Assembly (NCBI GenBank): GCA_014383605.1
Contig: JACNHM010000565.1
Location: 1 to 5,287, forward strand
Direction of reading: 5' to 3'
Source of the DNA: Chloroflexota bacterium
GTDB lineage: Bacteria > Chloroflexota > Anaerolineae > UBA3071
DNA: 5,287 nt
Below are positions 1-5,287 of the stretch, one piece after another (positions within the stretch are counted from its first letter, which is position 1; each line of letters begins with the position of its first letter). Both the position numbers and the translations under genes were made by a program. The notes beneath the pieces were generated by a model that searched no databases, was not told the origin of the DNA, and saw nothing but the letters and a program-made list of their open reading frames with translations.

Positions 1-1
1 C

Positions 2-1321
2 AGTTTCTTCAGTCTGCTGCTGGTGGTGAGCCTGCTAGTCACCGCCTGCGCCAAGGCAACCCCGGAGCCCACCCTCGAACCGACGAAGGCGCCGGCAGTC
101 GAACCAACCAAAGCGCCGGAGGAAGTCAAGCCTCCGGAGAGTGCCTGCCCCATCGCCGTCGAGGATGGCGCAACCATCGTCTTCTCCGGCTGGGGTGACG
201 AAACGGAGCAGAACATCTACCGCGATTCCATCGCCCGCTTCAGCGAGGTCTGCCCCGACGTCACGGTGGACTTCCAACCCATCCCCGCCGACTTCCAGAC
301 CACCATCAAGGCCCGCATGGCCGGCGGCACTGCGCCCGACGTCTTCTACGTGGACGACCAGCTCATGGCCGCCTTCGGCCCCACCGGTCAACTCCTGCCC
401 CTGGAGGAGTTCATGGCCGAGGCCGATGTCAAGCGCTCCGACTTCATCGAGGCCCTGCTCACCATCTTCACCTACGACGGCAAGACCTACGGCCTCCCCA
501 AGGACTGGGGCACCCTCGGCCTGGTCTACCTGCCGGAGGTCTTCGAAGCAGCGGGCATTGACGAGCCCACCGCCGACTGGACCTGGAACGACCTGAAAGC
601 AGCAGCCGAGACCATCGCCGCCAACACCGACTACGCCGGCTTCTGCCAGAACGCCGACTGGGCCCGCTTCGCACCCTTCGCCTTCGGCGCCGGCGGCTCA
701 TACACCAACGAGACCTTCACCGAAGGCGCAATGAACAGCTCTGAGGTGATGAGCGCCGCCGACTTCGTCGTGGGCATGTACGAAGACGGCTCGCTGGTCA
801 CATCGGCAGACGTGGGCGCTGGCTGGTGCGGTGAGGCCATCGGCAAGGAACTGGCAGGTATGACCTACGAGGGCGGCTGGATGGTCAACTACATGCGCCA
901 GGACTACACCGACGTGAACTGGAAGGCCGTCCCCCTGCCCAAGTCGCCGGACGGCCAGGCCGCCGACGTGATCTTCACTAACGCCATCGGCATCAACGCC
1001 GCCACCAAGTATCCCAAGGCGGCCGCGGCTTTCTTGATCTACGTCACCGGCCGCGAGAACCAGGCCGAGATCGTCAAGACCGGCTTCGCCTACTCCACGC
1101 ACCCGGACCAGGTTGACCTGGTGGTGGATCCCAACGACGCCGCCATCGCCCAGGGTGGACTGGTGGGCCGCGTGGCCTACTGGGGCCCCTGCACCGGGCA
1201 GATCAACGACACCATCAGCCAGGCCCTGAACCGCGTCTACCTGGGCGAGCAAACCGTCCAGGAGGCCATGGATCAGGCCAAGCAGGAAGCTGACGAAATC
1301 CTGGCTACCTGTGGCCAATAG
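2..1321 (+). CDS. ABC transporter solute-binding lipoprotein, carbohydrate type (5' partial)
   Basis: Extracytoplasmic receptor that captures a sugar and delivers it to the permeases encoded downstream. The frame is open from base 2 with no start codon in a signal-peptide context, so the true start lies upstream; the GTG codons at 23 and 26 fall inside the signal-peptide hydrophobic core. Of the 439 residues visible, 1-15 are the end of a lipoprotein signal peptide with lipobox VTAC (acylated Cys at 47-49, residue 16). Residues 17-48 form a Pro/Glu/Thr linker with EPTKAP repeats, and about 53-437 the binding domain. Family landmarks are GGTAPDV (108-114), DGKTYGLP (159-166) and EGGW (290-293), typical of MalE/UgpB-like proteins (PF01547/PF13416). 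Length is normal for the family. Many Trp and Tyr residues suit sugar stacking. Six Cys follow the anchor Cys (residues 49, 84, 215, 276, 397, 437). The fold and role are secure; the substrate cannot be read from the sequence. Confidence 0.95.
   Translation, partial: SFFSLLLVVSLLVTACAKATPEPTLEPTKAPAVEPTKAPEEVKPPESACPIAVEDGATIVFSGWGDETEQNIYRDSIARFSEVCPDVTVDFQPIPADFQTTIKARMAGGTAPDVFYVDDQLMAAFGPTGQLLPLEEFMAEADVKRSDFIEALLTIFTYDGKTYGLPKDWGTLGLVYLPEVFEAAGIDEPTADWTWNDLKAAAETIAANTDYAGFCQNADWARFAPFAFGAGGSYTNETFTEGAMNSSEVMSAADFVVGMYEDGSLVTSADVGAGWCGEAIGKELAGMTYEGGWMVNYMRQDYTDVNWKAVPLPKSPDGQAADVIFTNAIGINAATKYPKAAAAFLIYVTGRENQAEIVKTGFAYSTHPDQVDLVVDPNDAAIAQGGLVGRVAYWGPCTGQINDTISQALNRVYLGEQTVQEAMDQAKQEADEILATCGQ
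75..122 (+). repeat. 24-nt imperfect direct repeat encoding the EPTKAP linker
   Basis: Two adjacent 24-nt copies (75-98 and 99-122), both starting TCGAACC and both containing GCGCCGG, encode L/V-EPTKAP-A/E in the linker just after the lipobox. They differ at a handful of positions. The preceding codons (EPTLEPT) look like a further degenerate copy. This is a low-complexity spacer holding the binding domain away from the membrane, probably grown by local duplication. Confidence 0.7.
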
Positions 1322-1336
1322 TCCGTAGCTCAAACA

Positions 1337-1370
1337 GTTCAGGGGCGATCCTCCGTGGTCGCCCCTGAAC
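1337..1370 (+). terminator. Intercistronic stem-loop after the binding-protein gene (attenuator or mRNA stabiliser)
   Basis: A perfect 12-bp inverted repeat (1337-1348 GTTCAGGGGCGA, 1359-1370 TCGCCCCTGAAC) encloses a 10-nt loop and begins 15 nt after the stop codon. It is GC-rich, but no T-run follows (AAACCTTG), so it is not a canonical intrinsic terminator. Its position between a binding-protein gene and its permease genes matches known sugar operons, such as malE-malF, where intercistronic structures protect the upstream mRNA and keep binding-protein expression above permease expression. That role is inferred. Partial or Rho-assisted termination is the alternative. Confidence 0.65.
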
Positions 1371-1394
1371 AAACCTTGTCACTACGAGGATATC

Positions 1395-1414
1395 TCCCAG
1401 AAAGTCCCAGAAAG
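1395..1414 (+). repeat. Perfect 10-nt tandem duplication
   Basis: TCCCAGAAAG occurs twice back to back (1395-1404 and 1405-1414) in the non-coding spacer between the binding-protein and permease genes. Two copies one helical turn apart could be a protein-binding site or simply a replication-slippage product. The sequence does not tell which. Confidence 0.8.
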
Positions 1415-1437
1415 CCAATGAGGCGACAAGTACCTCG

Positions 1438-1482
1438 TGACGTGTTACTCATTGACTCGCTACTCGTGGACTCGTTACCTCT
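1438..1482 (+). repeat. Three imperfect 15-nt tandem repeats upstream of the first permease
   Basis: Units start at 1438, 1453 and 1468: TGACGTGTTACTCAT, TGACTCGCTACTCGT and GGACTCGTTACCTCT. All share GAC at unit positions 2-4, G at 7, T-A-C at 9-11 and a final T. A looser fourth copy, GACAAGTACCTCG, precedes them at 1425-1437. The array ends 10 nt before the Shine-Dalgarno site. The stretch is free of stops in one frame, but the strong ribosome site places translation start downstream, so it is treated as non-coding. It may be a regulatory array or a slippage product. Confidence 0.6.
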
Positions 1483-1492
1483 TGCGAGAGCC

Positions 1493-1500
1493 AAGGAGGT
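1493..1500 (+). promoter_or_regulatory. Shine-Dalgarno site deciding the first permease start
   Basis: AAGGAGGT lies 5 nt before the ATG at 1506. It is a near-perfect anti-16S match, and it outweighs the upstream in-frame GTG at 1437, which has no comparable site. Confidence 0.9.
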
Positions 1501-1505
1501 TAATC

Positions 1506-2519
1506 ATGGCAGCAGCAGTTAAGAAGCGGCGAAGCGTGTGGCGTGACCCACGCAAGCGAAGTGAGGCGTTGGCCGCGTACACTTTCATTGCCCCCTATCT
1601 GATCGTCACCCTGGTATTCACCATCGCTGTGCTTATCTTCGCCGTGTACATCAGTTTCACTCACTACAACCTGTTCTCCACACCAGAATGGGTGGGGCTG
1701 AAGAATTATGCGGATGCTGTTGTGAAGCAGGATTTTCGACGCAGCCTGATAAACGTCGCTTGGTACGTGCTGATCGTGGTTCCCACCCAGACGGCGCTGG
1801 CTATCCTGCTGGCGGTGCTGTTGAACGCCCCCATGCGAGCCCAGCGGTTTTTCCGCACGGTTTTCTACGGCCCCAGCGTCACGTCGTCGGTGGTTATCTC
1901 CATGATCTTCTGGTGGCTGTATCTCAAAACCGGCTTCTTGAATCTCTTTTTGACCAAAGCCCTGAGCCTGGTGGGCATGTCATTCAAGACCGTCAATTGG
2001 CTCAACGATCCCCGTGGCCTTTTCCAATTGATCGCCCAGGTGTTTGGCGGAAACATTACCTTGGAATACTGGTACCTGCGCGGGCCGAGCGTTACCTGGA
2101 TGGCCATCATGTTCCAGAATATCTTCACTACCGCGCCGACGTTTATGGTTATGTTCCTGGCCGCGCTGCAAGACATTCCTCCTGCGCTCTACGAAGCAGC
2201 ATCAATTGACGGCGCCAACAAGCGGCATCAGTTCTGGAAGATCACACTGCCCATGTTGCGGCCGATCATCCTGTTGGTGGTGGTGCTGGGCACAATCGGC
2301 ACCTTCCAGATCTTTGACCAGGTCAAGATCCTGACCGGCGGCGGGCCGCTCAAGACCACCCTGGCTCCGGTGTTCCTGATCTACCGTGACGCGCTGGGCA
2401 CCACAGGGCCGCCACGGATGGGCTTCGCGGCGGCGATGGCCTTCCTCCTGGCGGCGATCATCTTCGTCTTCACATTCATCCAGCGCCGGCTGATCGAGCG
2501 GGGCACCGAGCAATATTAG
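1506..2519 (+). CDS. Carbohydrate ABC transporter permease, MalF/UgpA/LacF type
   Basis: Inner-membrane subunit forming half of the sugar translocation channel (PF00528, binding-protein-dependent transport permease). The 337-residue product starts with a basic cytoplasmic tail (KKRR at 6-9, further Arg/Lys to 18). About six membrane segments follow, near 25-50, 83-108, 115-140, 196-220, 250-272 and 305-326. The EAA loop that docks the ATPase is clear: EAASIDG at 230-236 and the conserved LP at 248-249. QIFDQVKILTGGGP (268-281) is the usual family signature after helix 5. The start at 1506 is set by the strong AAGGAGGT. The loop between helices 3 and 4 (about 141-195) seems some 20 residues longer than usual, around GGNITLEYWY. 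Only 9 nt separate its stop from the next permease. The substrate is not defined by the sequence. Confidence 0.95.
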   Translation: MAAAVKKRRSVWRDPRKRSEALAAYTFIAPYLIVTLVFTIAVLIFAVYISFTHYNLFSTPEWVGLKNYADAVVKQDFRRSLINVAWYVLIVVPTQTALAILLAVLLNAPMRAQRFFRTVFYGPSVTSSVVISMIFWWLYLKTGFLNLFLTKALSLVGMSFKTVNWLNDPRGLFQLIAQVFGGNITLEYWYLRGPSVTWMAIMFQNIFTTAPTFMVMFLAALQDIPPALYEAASIDGANKRHQFWKITLPMLRPIILLVVVLGTIGTFQIFDQVKILTGGGPLKTTLAPVFLIYRDALGTTGPPRMGFAAAMAFLLAAIIFVFTFIQRRLIERGTEQY

Positions 2520-2524
2520 GAGGG
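2518..2524 (+). promoter_or_regulatory. Shine-Dalgarno site overlapping the upstream stop codon
   Basis: AGGAGGG includes the last two bases of the first permease's TAG stop and sits 4 nt before the ATG at 2529. A terminating ribosome would lie on the next start site, which is the usual arrangement for translational coupling and balanced amounts of the two permeases. Confidence 0.85.
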
Positions 2525-2528
2525 TACG

Positions 2529-3932
2529 ATGACAACAACTGCTGCTCAAGCTGCCGTGCCGGGGCACGCACGCAAAAGACCCTTGAGTCTCTACATCAAC
2601 CGGGTAATCCGCTACACGGTGCTGTGCGCCATCGGGTTGATACTGTTCACCCCCTTCATCCTGGCCTTCCTGGGCTCCTTCAAGTCCAACGCCGAGATCG
2701 TCGCCTGGCCGCCCACCCTCCTGCCCTCGGAGTGGCGTTTCGAGAACTGGGCGGATCTGTTCGCGACGGACATGGGCGGCCTGCCCCAGGAGAGCGGCAT
2801 GATCGCCTTTGGGGGGACGATGGGGCTGGTGGCCCTTTTTCTGGCTCTGGTGGCCGGCCGCATGACATCTGTCCTGGGGGAGGAGAAGCGTACCCTGACC
2901 GCCCTCTTACTGGCGGCTGTGGTGGCTACGGTGGTCGCCTGGGGGCTGGTCACAGTAGTAGGAAGTGAGCAGTCTCTCATCCAGAGATTCATGATGGCTA
3001 CCGGAGGGCTGCTGGCTCTCTCGCTGGTCGGGTTTGGCGTCGTGGCCGCGTTCAAGCGGCATCGGATGTTTCTGCTGGCCGAGTTTCTGTTGTGGCCAGC
3101 AATGGCCCTCATCGTCGCCTGGGTGGTCCAGCCAGAGGGACTCATCCTTCCTCTGGCCCTATTCTGCGTGGCCATTATCATCGCTGGCATCTCCAGAGGG
3201 CGAGGGGTCGGCCAATTCACCAGCCTGGCTATTTCCCTGACCGGCGGCATGGCGGTCACGCTCATCTTCTACGCGTTGGTCAAGATGGCCGGTGGGGCCA
3301 CCTTCGTCCGCTGGTTGCTGAACACGGTCATCCTCTCGCTGGGAATAGCCATATTTCAGATCATTTTCTGCTCTATGGCTGCCTACGCCTTTGCCCGGCT
3401 GAGGTTCCCCGGCCGGGATGCGATCTTCGCCTTCATGCTGGCCTCCATGATGATCCCCGGCGCGGTGACGCTGGTGCCATCCTACGTGCTGATGGCCAAA
3501 ATCAGGCTGGTGAACACTCCCTGGGCGCTGGTTCTGCCCGGCATCGTGGGCGCTTTCGGCATCTTCATGCTCACTCAGTTCTTCAAATCCGTCCCCGTCG
3601 AGTTGGAGGAAGCAGCGTATATTGATGGAGCTTCCCGGTTCCAGATCTACTACCAGGTGGTGCTGCCCCTGGCCCGGCCGGCGTTACTGACGTTGTTCAT
3701 CATGCAGTTCCAGGGGATGTGGAACGCTTTCCTGGGGCCTCTGCTCTACCTCAACACGCCCGACATGTTCCCGCTCAACGTGGCCCTCATGATGTTCCAG
3801 CAGCAGTACAGGTACGCCTGGAATGTCACCCTGGTCGGGGCCATGGTCAACGCCGCCCCTATCCTGGTGTTGTTCTTCGTCTTCAGCAAGTACTACATCG
3901 AGGGCATATCCTACGCCGGGTTGAAGGGTTAG
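2529..3932 (+). CDS. Carbohydrate ABC transporter permease, MalG/UgpE type, with a large polytopic insertion
   Basis: Second channel subunit of the sugar importer (PF00528). At 467 residues it exceeds the usual 270-300. The N-terminal core is normal: basic tail, helix 1 near 30-50, then FKSNAEI and the periplasmic stretch WRFENWADLF (69-78). That stretch usually leads straight into a segment like FVRWLLNTVILS, which here appears only at 259-270. The residues between (about 85-256) are hydrophobic, with about six extra helices near 92-110, 122-144, 157-175, 180-199, 203-220 and 231-252. The C-terminal core is intact: helices near 262-286, 297-325, 334-352, 381-401 and 432-453. The ATPase-docking EAA loop reads EEAAYIDGASR at 360-370, with LP at 379-380. 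The frame is unbroken across the insertion and ends in tandem stops TAGTAG. Permease assignment is secure; the role of the added segment is unknown. Confidence 0.94.
   Translation: MTTTAAQAAVPGHARKRPLSLYINRVIRYTVLCAIGLILFTPFILAFLGSFKSNAEIVAWPPTLLPSEWRFENWADLFATDMGGLPQESGMIAFGGTMGLVALFLALVAGRMTSVLGEEKRTLTALLLAAVVATVVAWGLVTVVGSEQSLIQRFMMATGGLLALSLVGFGVVAAFKRHRMFLLAEFLLWPAMALIVAWVVQPEGLILPLALFCVAIIIAGISRGRGVGQFTSLAISLTGGMAVTLIFYALVKMAGGATFVRWLLNTVILSLGIAIFQIIFCSMAAYAFARLRFPGRDAIFAFMLASMMIPGAVTLVPSYVLMAKIRLVNTPWALVLPGIVGAFGIFMLTQFFKSVPVELEEAAYIDGASRFQIYYQVVLPLARPALLTLFIMQFQGMWNAFLGPLLYLNTPDMFPLNVALMMFQQQYRYAWNVTLVGAMVNAAPILVLFFVFSKYYIEGISYAGLKG
2781..3296 (+). other. Inserted six-helix membrane segment inside the MalG-type permease
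   Basis: Approximate codons 85-256 of the permease. The six predicted helices are joined by short loops. Loops 1, 3 and 5 carry the positive charge: RMTSVLGEEKR (111-121), KRHR (176-179) and SRGRG (222-226). Loops 2 and 4 (GSEQSLIQR, QPEG) are short and contain acidic residues. With core helix 1 exiting the cytoplasm, this puts the basic loops inside and returns the chain to the outside just before core helix 2, so the transporter topology is preserved. Boundaries are estimated from where family similarity stops and resumes. I do not recognise the segment as a known domain. Confidence 0.75.
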
Positions 3933-3960
3933 TAGCATAGACCGGCGGCATTGCTCATGC

Positions 3961-4009
3961 GCGTGGGTACTCGCAGCCCCGGCCGCACCGGGGATGTAAG
4001 TACCCGCGT
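3961..4009 (+). terminator. Two-tier stem-loop between the second permease and the lipoprotein gene
   Basis: The outer stem is 11 bp (3961-3971 with 3999-4009): GGGTACT pairs with AGTACCC, extended by two G-C pairs and two G-T wobbles. A symmetric 5-by-5 internal loop separates it from an inner 6-bp stem, CCCCGG at 3977-3982 with CCGGGG at 3988-3993, closing a 5-nt loop. The sequence after it (TGTTATGG) is only weakly T-rich, so efficient intrinsic termination is doubtful. It starts 28 nt after the permease stop and ends 26 nt before the next start, which suits an attenuator, a partial terminator or an RNA-processing site. Confidence 0.55.
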
Positions 4010-4024
4010 TGTTATGGATAGGGT

Positions 4025-4032
4025 GGGAGGTG
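4025..4032 (+). promoter_or_regulatory. Shine-Dalgarno site of the downstream lipoprotein gene
   Basis: GGGAGGTG precedes the ATG at 4036 by 3 nt, with the GGAGG core 5 nt away. Together with the signal peptide that begins exactly at this ATG, it fixes the start. Confidence 0.8.
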
Positions 4033-4035
4033 AAT

Positions 4036-5287
4036 ATGTGCACGAAGAACTGGTCACGTTGGATGCTGCTGTGTATTGCGCTATTGCCAGCCTGTAGCCG
4101 GATGGAGATGCCTACCCCAACCCCCACTCAACCTGTGACCGCTACCCCCGCCTCGGCGATCACCCCAACTCCGACCCCGCCGGCCGCCCAGACTGGCGAC
4201 TACGAACGGCGTGCCGCGCCGGCTGTCCGACGGAGTAAGACGCCGTCCGCTGCCATCGAGGTGGCTGAGACCGGGAACGTGCGCCTGACGAGCGGCGAGT
4301 ACACTCTGCGCTTTGCCGGGACCAGCACGCACGACGCGCTGCTCGTCCAACGGACAGACAGCAGCGGCCTGCCTGTCGGCAGTCAGGGCGCACTGGCCCT
4401 GCGCCCCCTGGGGAATCAGCTCAACCCGCTGCCCGCGCTCAACGACGTCACCTCGGAGACGAGTGACGACGTGCTGGTCGTTACCCTGTCGGGCGACACG
4501 GGCTGGGCCGAGGTGACGCTGCAACTGGAAGTTTACCCCTACCAGCCGGGGCTGCTGCGCACCCTGCTTACCGCCACCCTGCACGATCCGCCGCCGGATA
4601 GTCCCGCCCTGGAGTGGACTTTTGTGGATCCGGCCACCGGCGAGGAGACGAAGGCAGGTTTCACCGTCTACGCCGACCCCGCTCCGATGTGTGCGCCAGT
4701 CCTCTACGGCTACGCCCAGGTCCTGGACAGCACACTCTTCTACGCCGTGGACCGCACGGCGCTCAATGCCTTCATGCAGGCGGCGCATTACACCCCCAGC
4801 GCTACCCCCGGACGGCGAGGCCGCTCCTTCGGACACACGATTGACGCCGCCAACCTGCGCGCTCTGCCGGCCGGCAAGCCCTTCGTCCTCTACGACGGCT
4901 ACCTGTACCTGACACCGGGGGAACCGGACGGCGAGGCCGGGATGTTCGCCCACTATCTGCACAACCTGGGGGACGTTTACGACTTGCTGCACAAGCCGGT
5001 CAATGGGACGCTGCCGGATTGGCGCGCGCTGGCCCAGAAGACCATCGCCGATCTGGCCGACGAGCGAGTGTGGGTTGAGCTGGGGGGCAAACGTTACCTG
5101 CGGGCCTACGTGGGTGATACGCGCCAGGGCGCCGAGTTGATCAGCCAGCTCGACGTGCTAGAGGGCATCGTGCGCTACGAAGCTCGTTACGATGACGTGA
5201 CAGCCCTCGATAACGACCTGTGGGCAACGCTTCCCGATTTCTACGACCAGGGCTACGGGATGCTGGTCAATAGCGGGCCTGTGGCGC
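4036..5287 (+). CDS. Secreted lipoprotein of unknown function, possibly carbohydrate-active (3' partial)
   Basis: The frame is open for 417 codons to the window edge, so the C-terminus is missing. Residues 1-19 are a lipoprotein signal peptide (basic start, hydrophobic core LLCIALL, lipobox LPAC; acylated Cys at residue 20). A Thr/Pro-rich linker follows (TPTPTQP, TPTPTPP; 26-50). Residues about 80-240 read as alternating strand-like segments (VRLTSGEYTLRF, DDVLVVTLSG, EVTLQLEVYPY), suggesting a beta-sandwich. From about 300 the chain turns helical and aromatic (FAHYLHNLGDVYDLLHK, RALAQKTIADLADERVW, QLDVLEGIVRYEARY), followed by LWATLPDFYDQGYG. A beta-sandwich followed by helical repeats recalls some glycoside hydrolases and lyases, but I recognise no catalytic motif, so this is only a suggestion. 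It lies 103 nt after the permease gene on the same strand, so co-transcription is plausible. An outward-facing partner that binds or trims the imported sugar is one possibility. Confidence 0.85.
   Translation, partial: MCTKNWSRWMLLCIALLPACSRMEMPTPTPTQPVTATPASAITPTPTPPAAQTGDYERRAAPAVRRSKTPSAAIEVAETGNVRLTSGEYTLRFAGTSTHDALLVQRTDSSGLPVGSQGALALRPLGNQLNPLPALNDVTSETSDDVLVVTLSGDTGWAEVTLQLEVYPYQPGLLRTLLTATLHDPPPDSPALEWTFVDPATGEETKAGFTVYADPAPMCAPVLYGYAQVLDSTLFYAVDRTALNAFMQAAHYTPSATPGRRGRSFGHTIDAANLRALPAGKPFVLYDGYLYLTPGEPDGEAGMFAHYLHNLGDVYDLLHKPVNGTLPDWRALAQKTIADLADERVWVELGGKRYLRAYVGDTRQGAELISQLDVLEGIVRYEARYDDVTALDNDLWATLPDFYDQGYGMLVNSGPVA
4111..4185 (+). repeat. Low-complexity Thr/Pro linker coding tract
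   Basis: ACC/ACT and CCC/CCA/CCG codons alternate to encode repeated TP units right after the lipidated Cys (residues 26-50). Such linkers are common in surface lipoproteins of Chloroflexota and likely hold the folded domain away from the membrane. The codons vary, so this is a repetitive protein sequence rather than an exact DNA microsatellite. Confidence 0.75.

Noticed and set aside
23..28. GTG at 23 or 26 as the real start of the binding-protein gene
   Set aside because: The frame is open and hydrophobic upstream (SFFSLLL), and starting here would remove the basic N-region and most of the signal-peptide core.
698..1372. Minus-strand open frame of 224 codons opposite the binding-protein gene
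   Set aside because: It mirrors a confidently assigned solute-binding protein and begins inside the intercistronic hairpin. No motif or ribosome site supports it.
1452..1480. Possible sigma-70 promoter with TTGACT as -35 box
   Set aside because: At the correct spacing the -10 position reads TTACCT, which matches the consensus poorly, and the TTGACT arises from the repeat array.
1395..1482. CRISPR-like array
   Set aside because: The units are 10 and 15 nt, directly abutting and without spacers, which does not match CRISPR repeat-spacer structure.
1437..1505. N-terminal extension of the first permease from a GTG at 1437
   Set aside because: No Shine-Dalgarno precedes it, the encoded residues come from the 15-nt repeats, and the ATG at 1506 has an optimal AAGGAGGT and gives a standard permease N-terminus.
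2612..3265. Minus-strand open frame of 217 codons opposite the permease insertion
   Set aside because: I considered whether the insertion region might be an antisense gene. The translation is basic and low-complexity, while the plus frame gives well-formed helices with correct charge placement.
2781..3296. Permease insertion as a mobile element or intein
   Set aside because: No terminal inverted repeats, target duplications, transposase or intein splice motifs are seen, and the insert is in-frame transmembrane sequence.
4081..4992. Long minus-strand open frame of 303 codons
   Set aside because: It is antisense to the lipoprotein frame, which has a ribosome site, signal peptide, lipobox and linker. 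The antisense translation is Arg/Gly/Val-rich low-complexity sequence with no recognisable motif, as expected in GC-rich DNA.

Overview
The window reads as part of one plus-strand operon for carbohydrate uptake. It comes from a GC-rich bacterium, most likely a member of the Chloroflexota (Anaerolineae or Caldilineae type). That placement is an inference. It rests on lipoproteins tethered by Thr/Pro-rich linkers (TPTPT, EPTKAP), high GC with C/G-ending codons, and an SBP-permease-permease gene order without a local ATPase. No marker gene fixes the taxonomy.

Layout: (1) 2-1321 is the 5'-truncated gene for a lipid-anchored solute-binding protein of the MalE/UgpB type. (2) 1322-1505 is a non-coding spacer with a perfect 12-bp stem-loop, a 10-nt tandem duplication, three imperfect 15-nt tandem repeats and a strong Shine-Dalgarno site. 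(3) 1506-2519 encodes a MalF/UgpA-type permease. (4) 2529-3932 encodes a MalG/UgpE-type permease; the preceding stop codon lies inside its Shine-Dalgarno site. At 467 residues it is far longer than the usual 270-300, because about 170 hydrophobic residues (probably six extra helices) sit between core helices 1 and 2. (5) 3933-4035 is a short spacer with a two-tier stem-loop. (6) 4036-5287 is the start of a second lipoprotein gene of unrecognised family, which runs off the right edge.

How the parts work together: the binding protein captures a sugar or oligosaccharide outside the membrane and delivers it to the two-permease channel. The nucleotide-binding subunit is not in the window and may be a shared MsmX/UgpC-type ATPase encoded elsewhere. 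The last lipoprotein has the look of a secreted carbohydrate-active or polymer-binding protein, which would suit a role next to an importer, but its function is not shown by the sequence.

The most unusual element is the polytopic insertion in the second permease. Its charge distribution follows the positive-inside rule, and its even helix count leaves the core transporter topology intact. It therefore looks like a genuine added membrane domain rather than a sequencing error or a broken gene.
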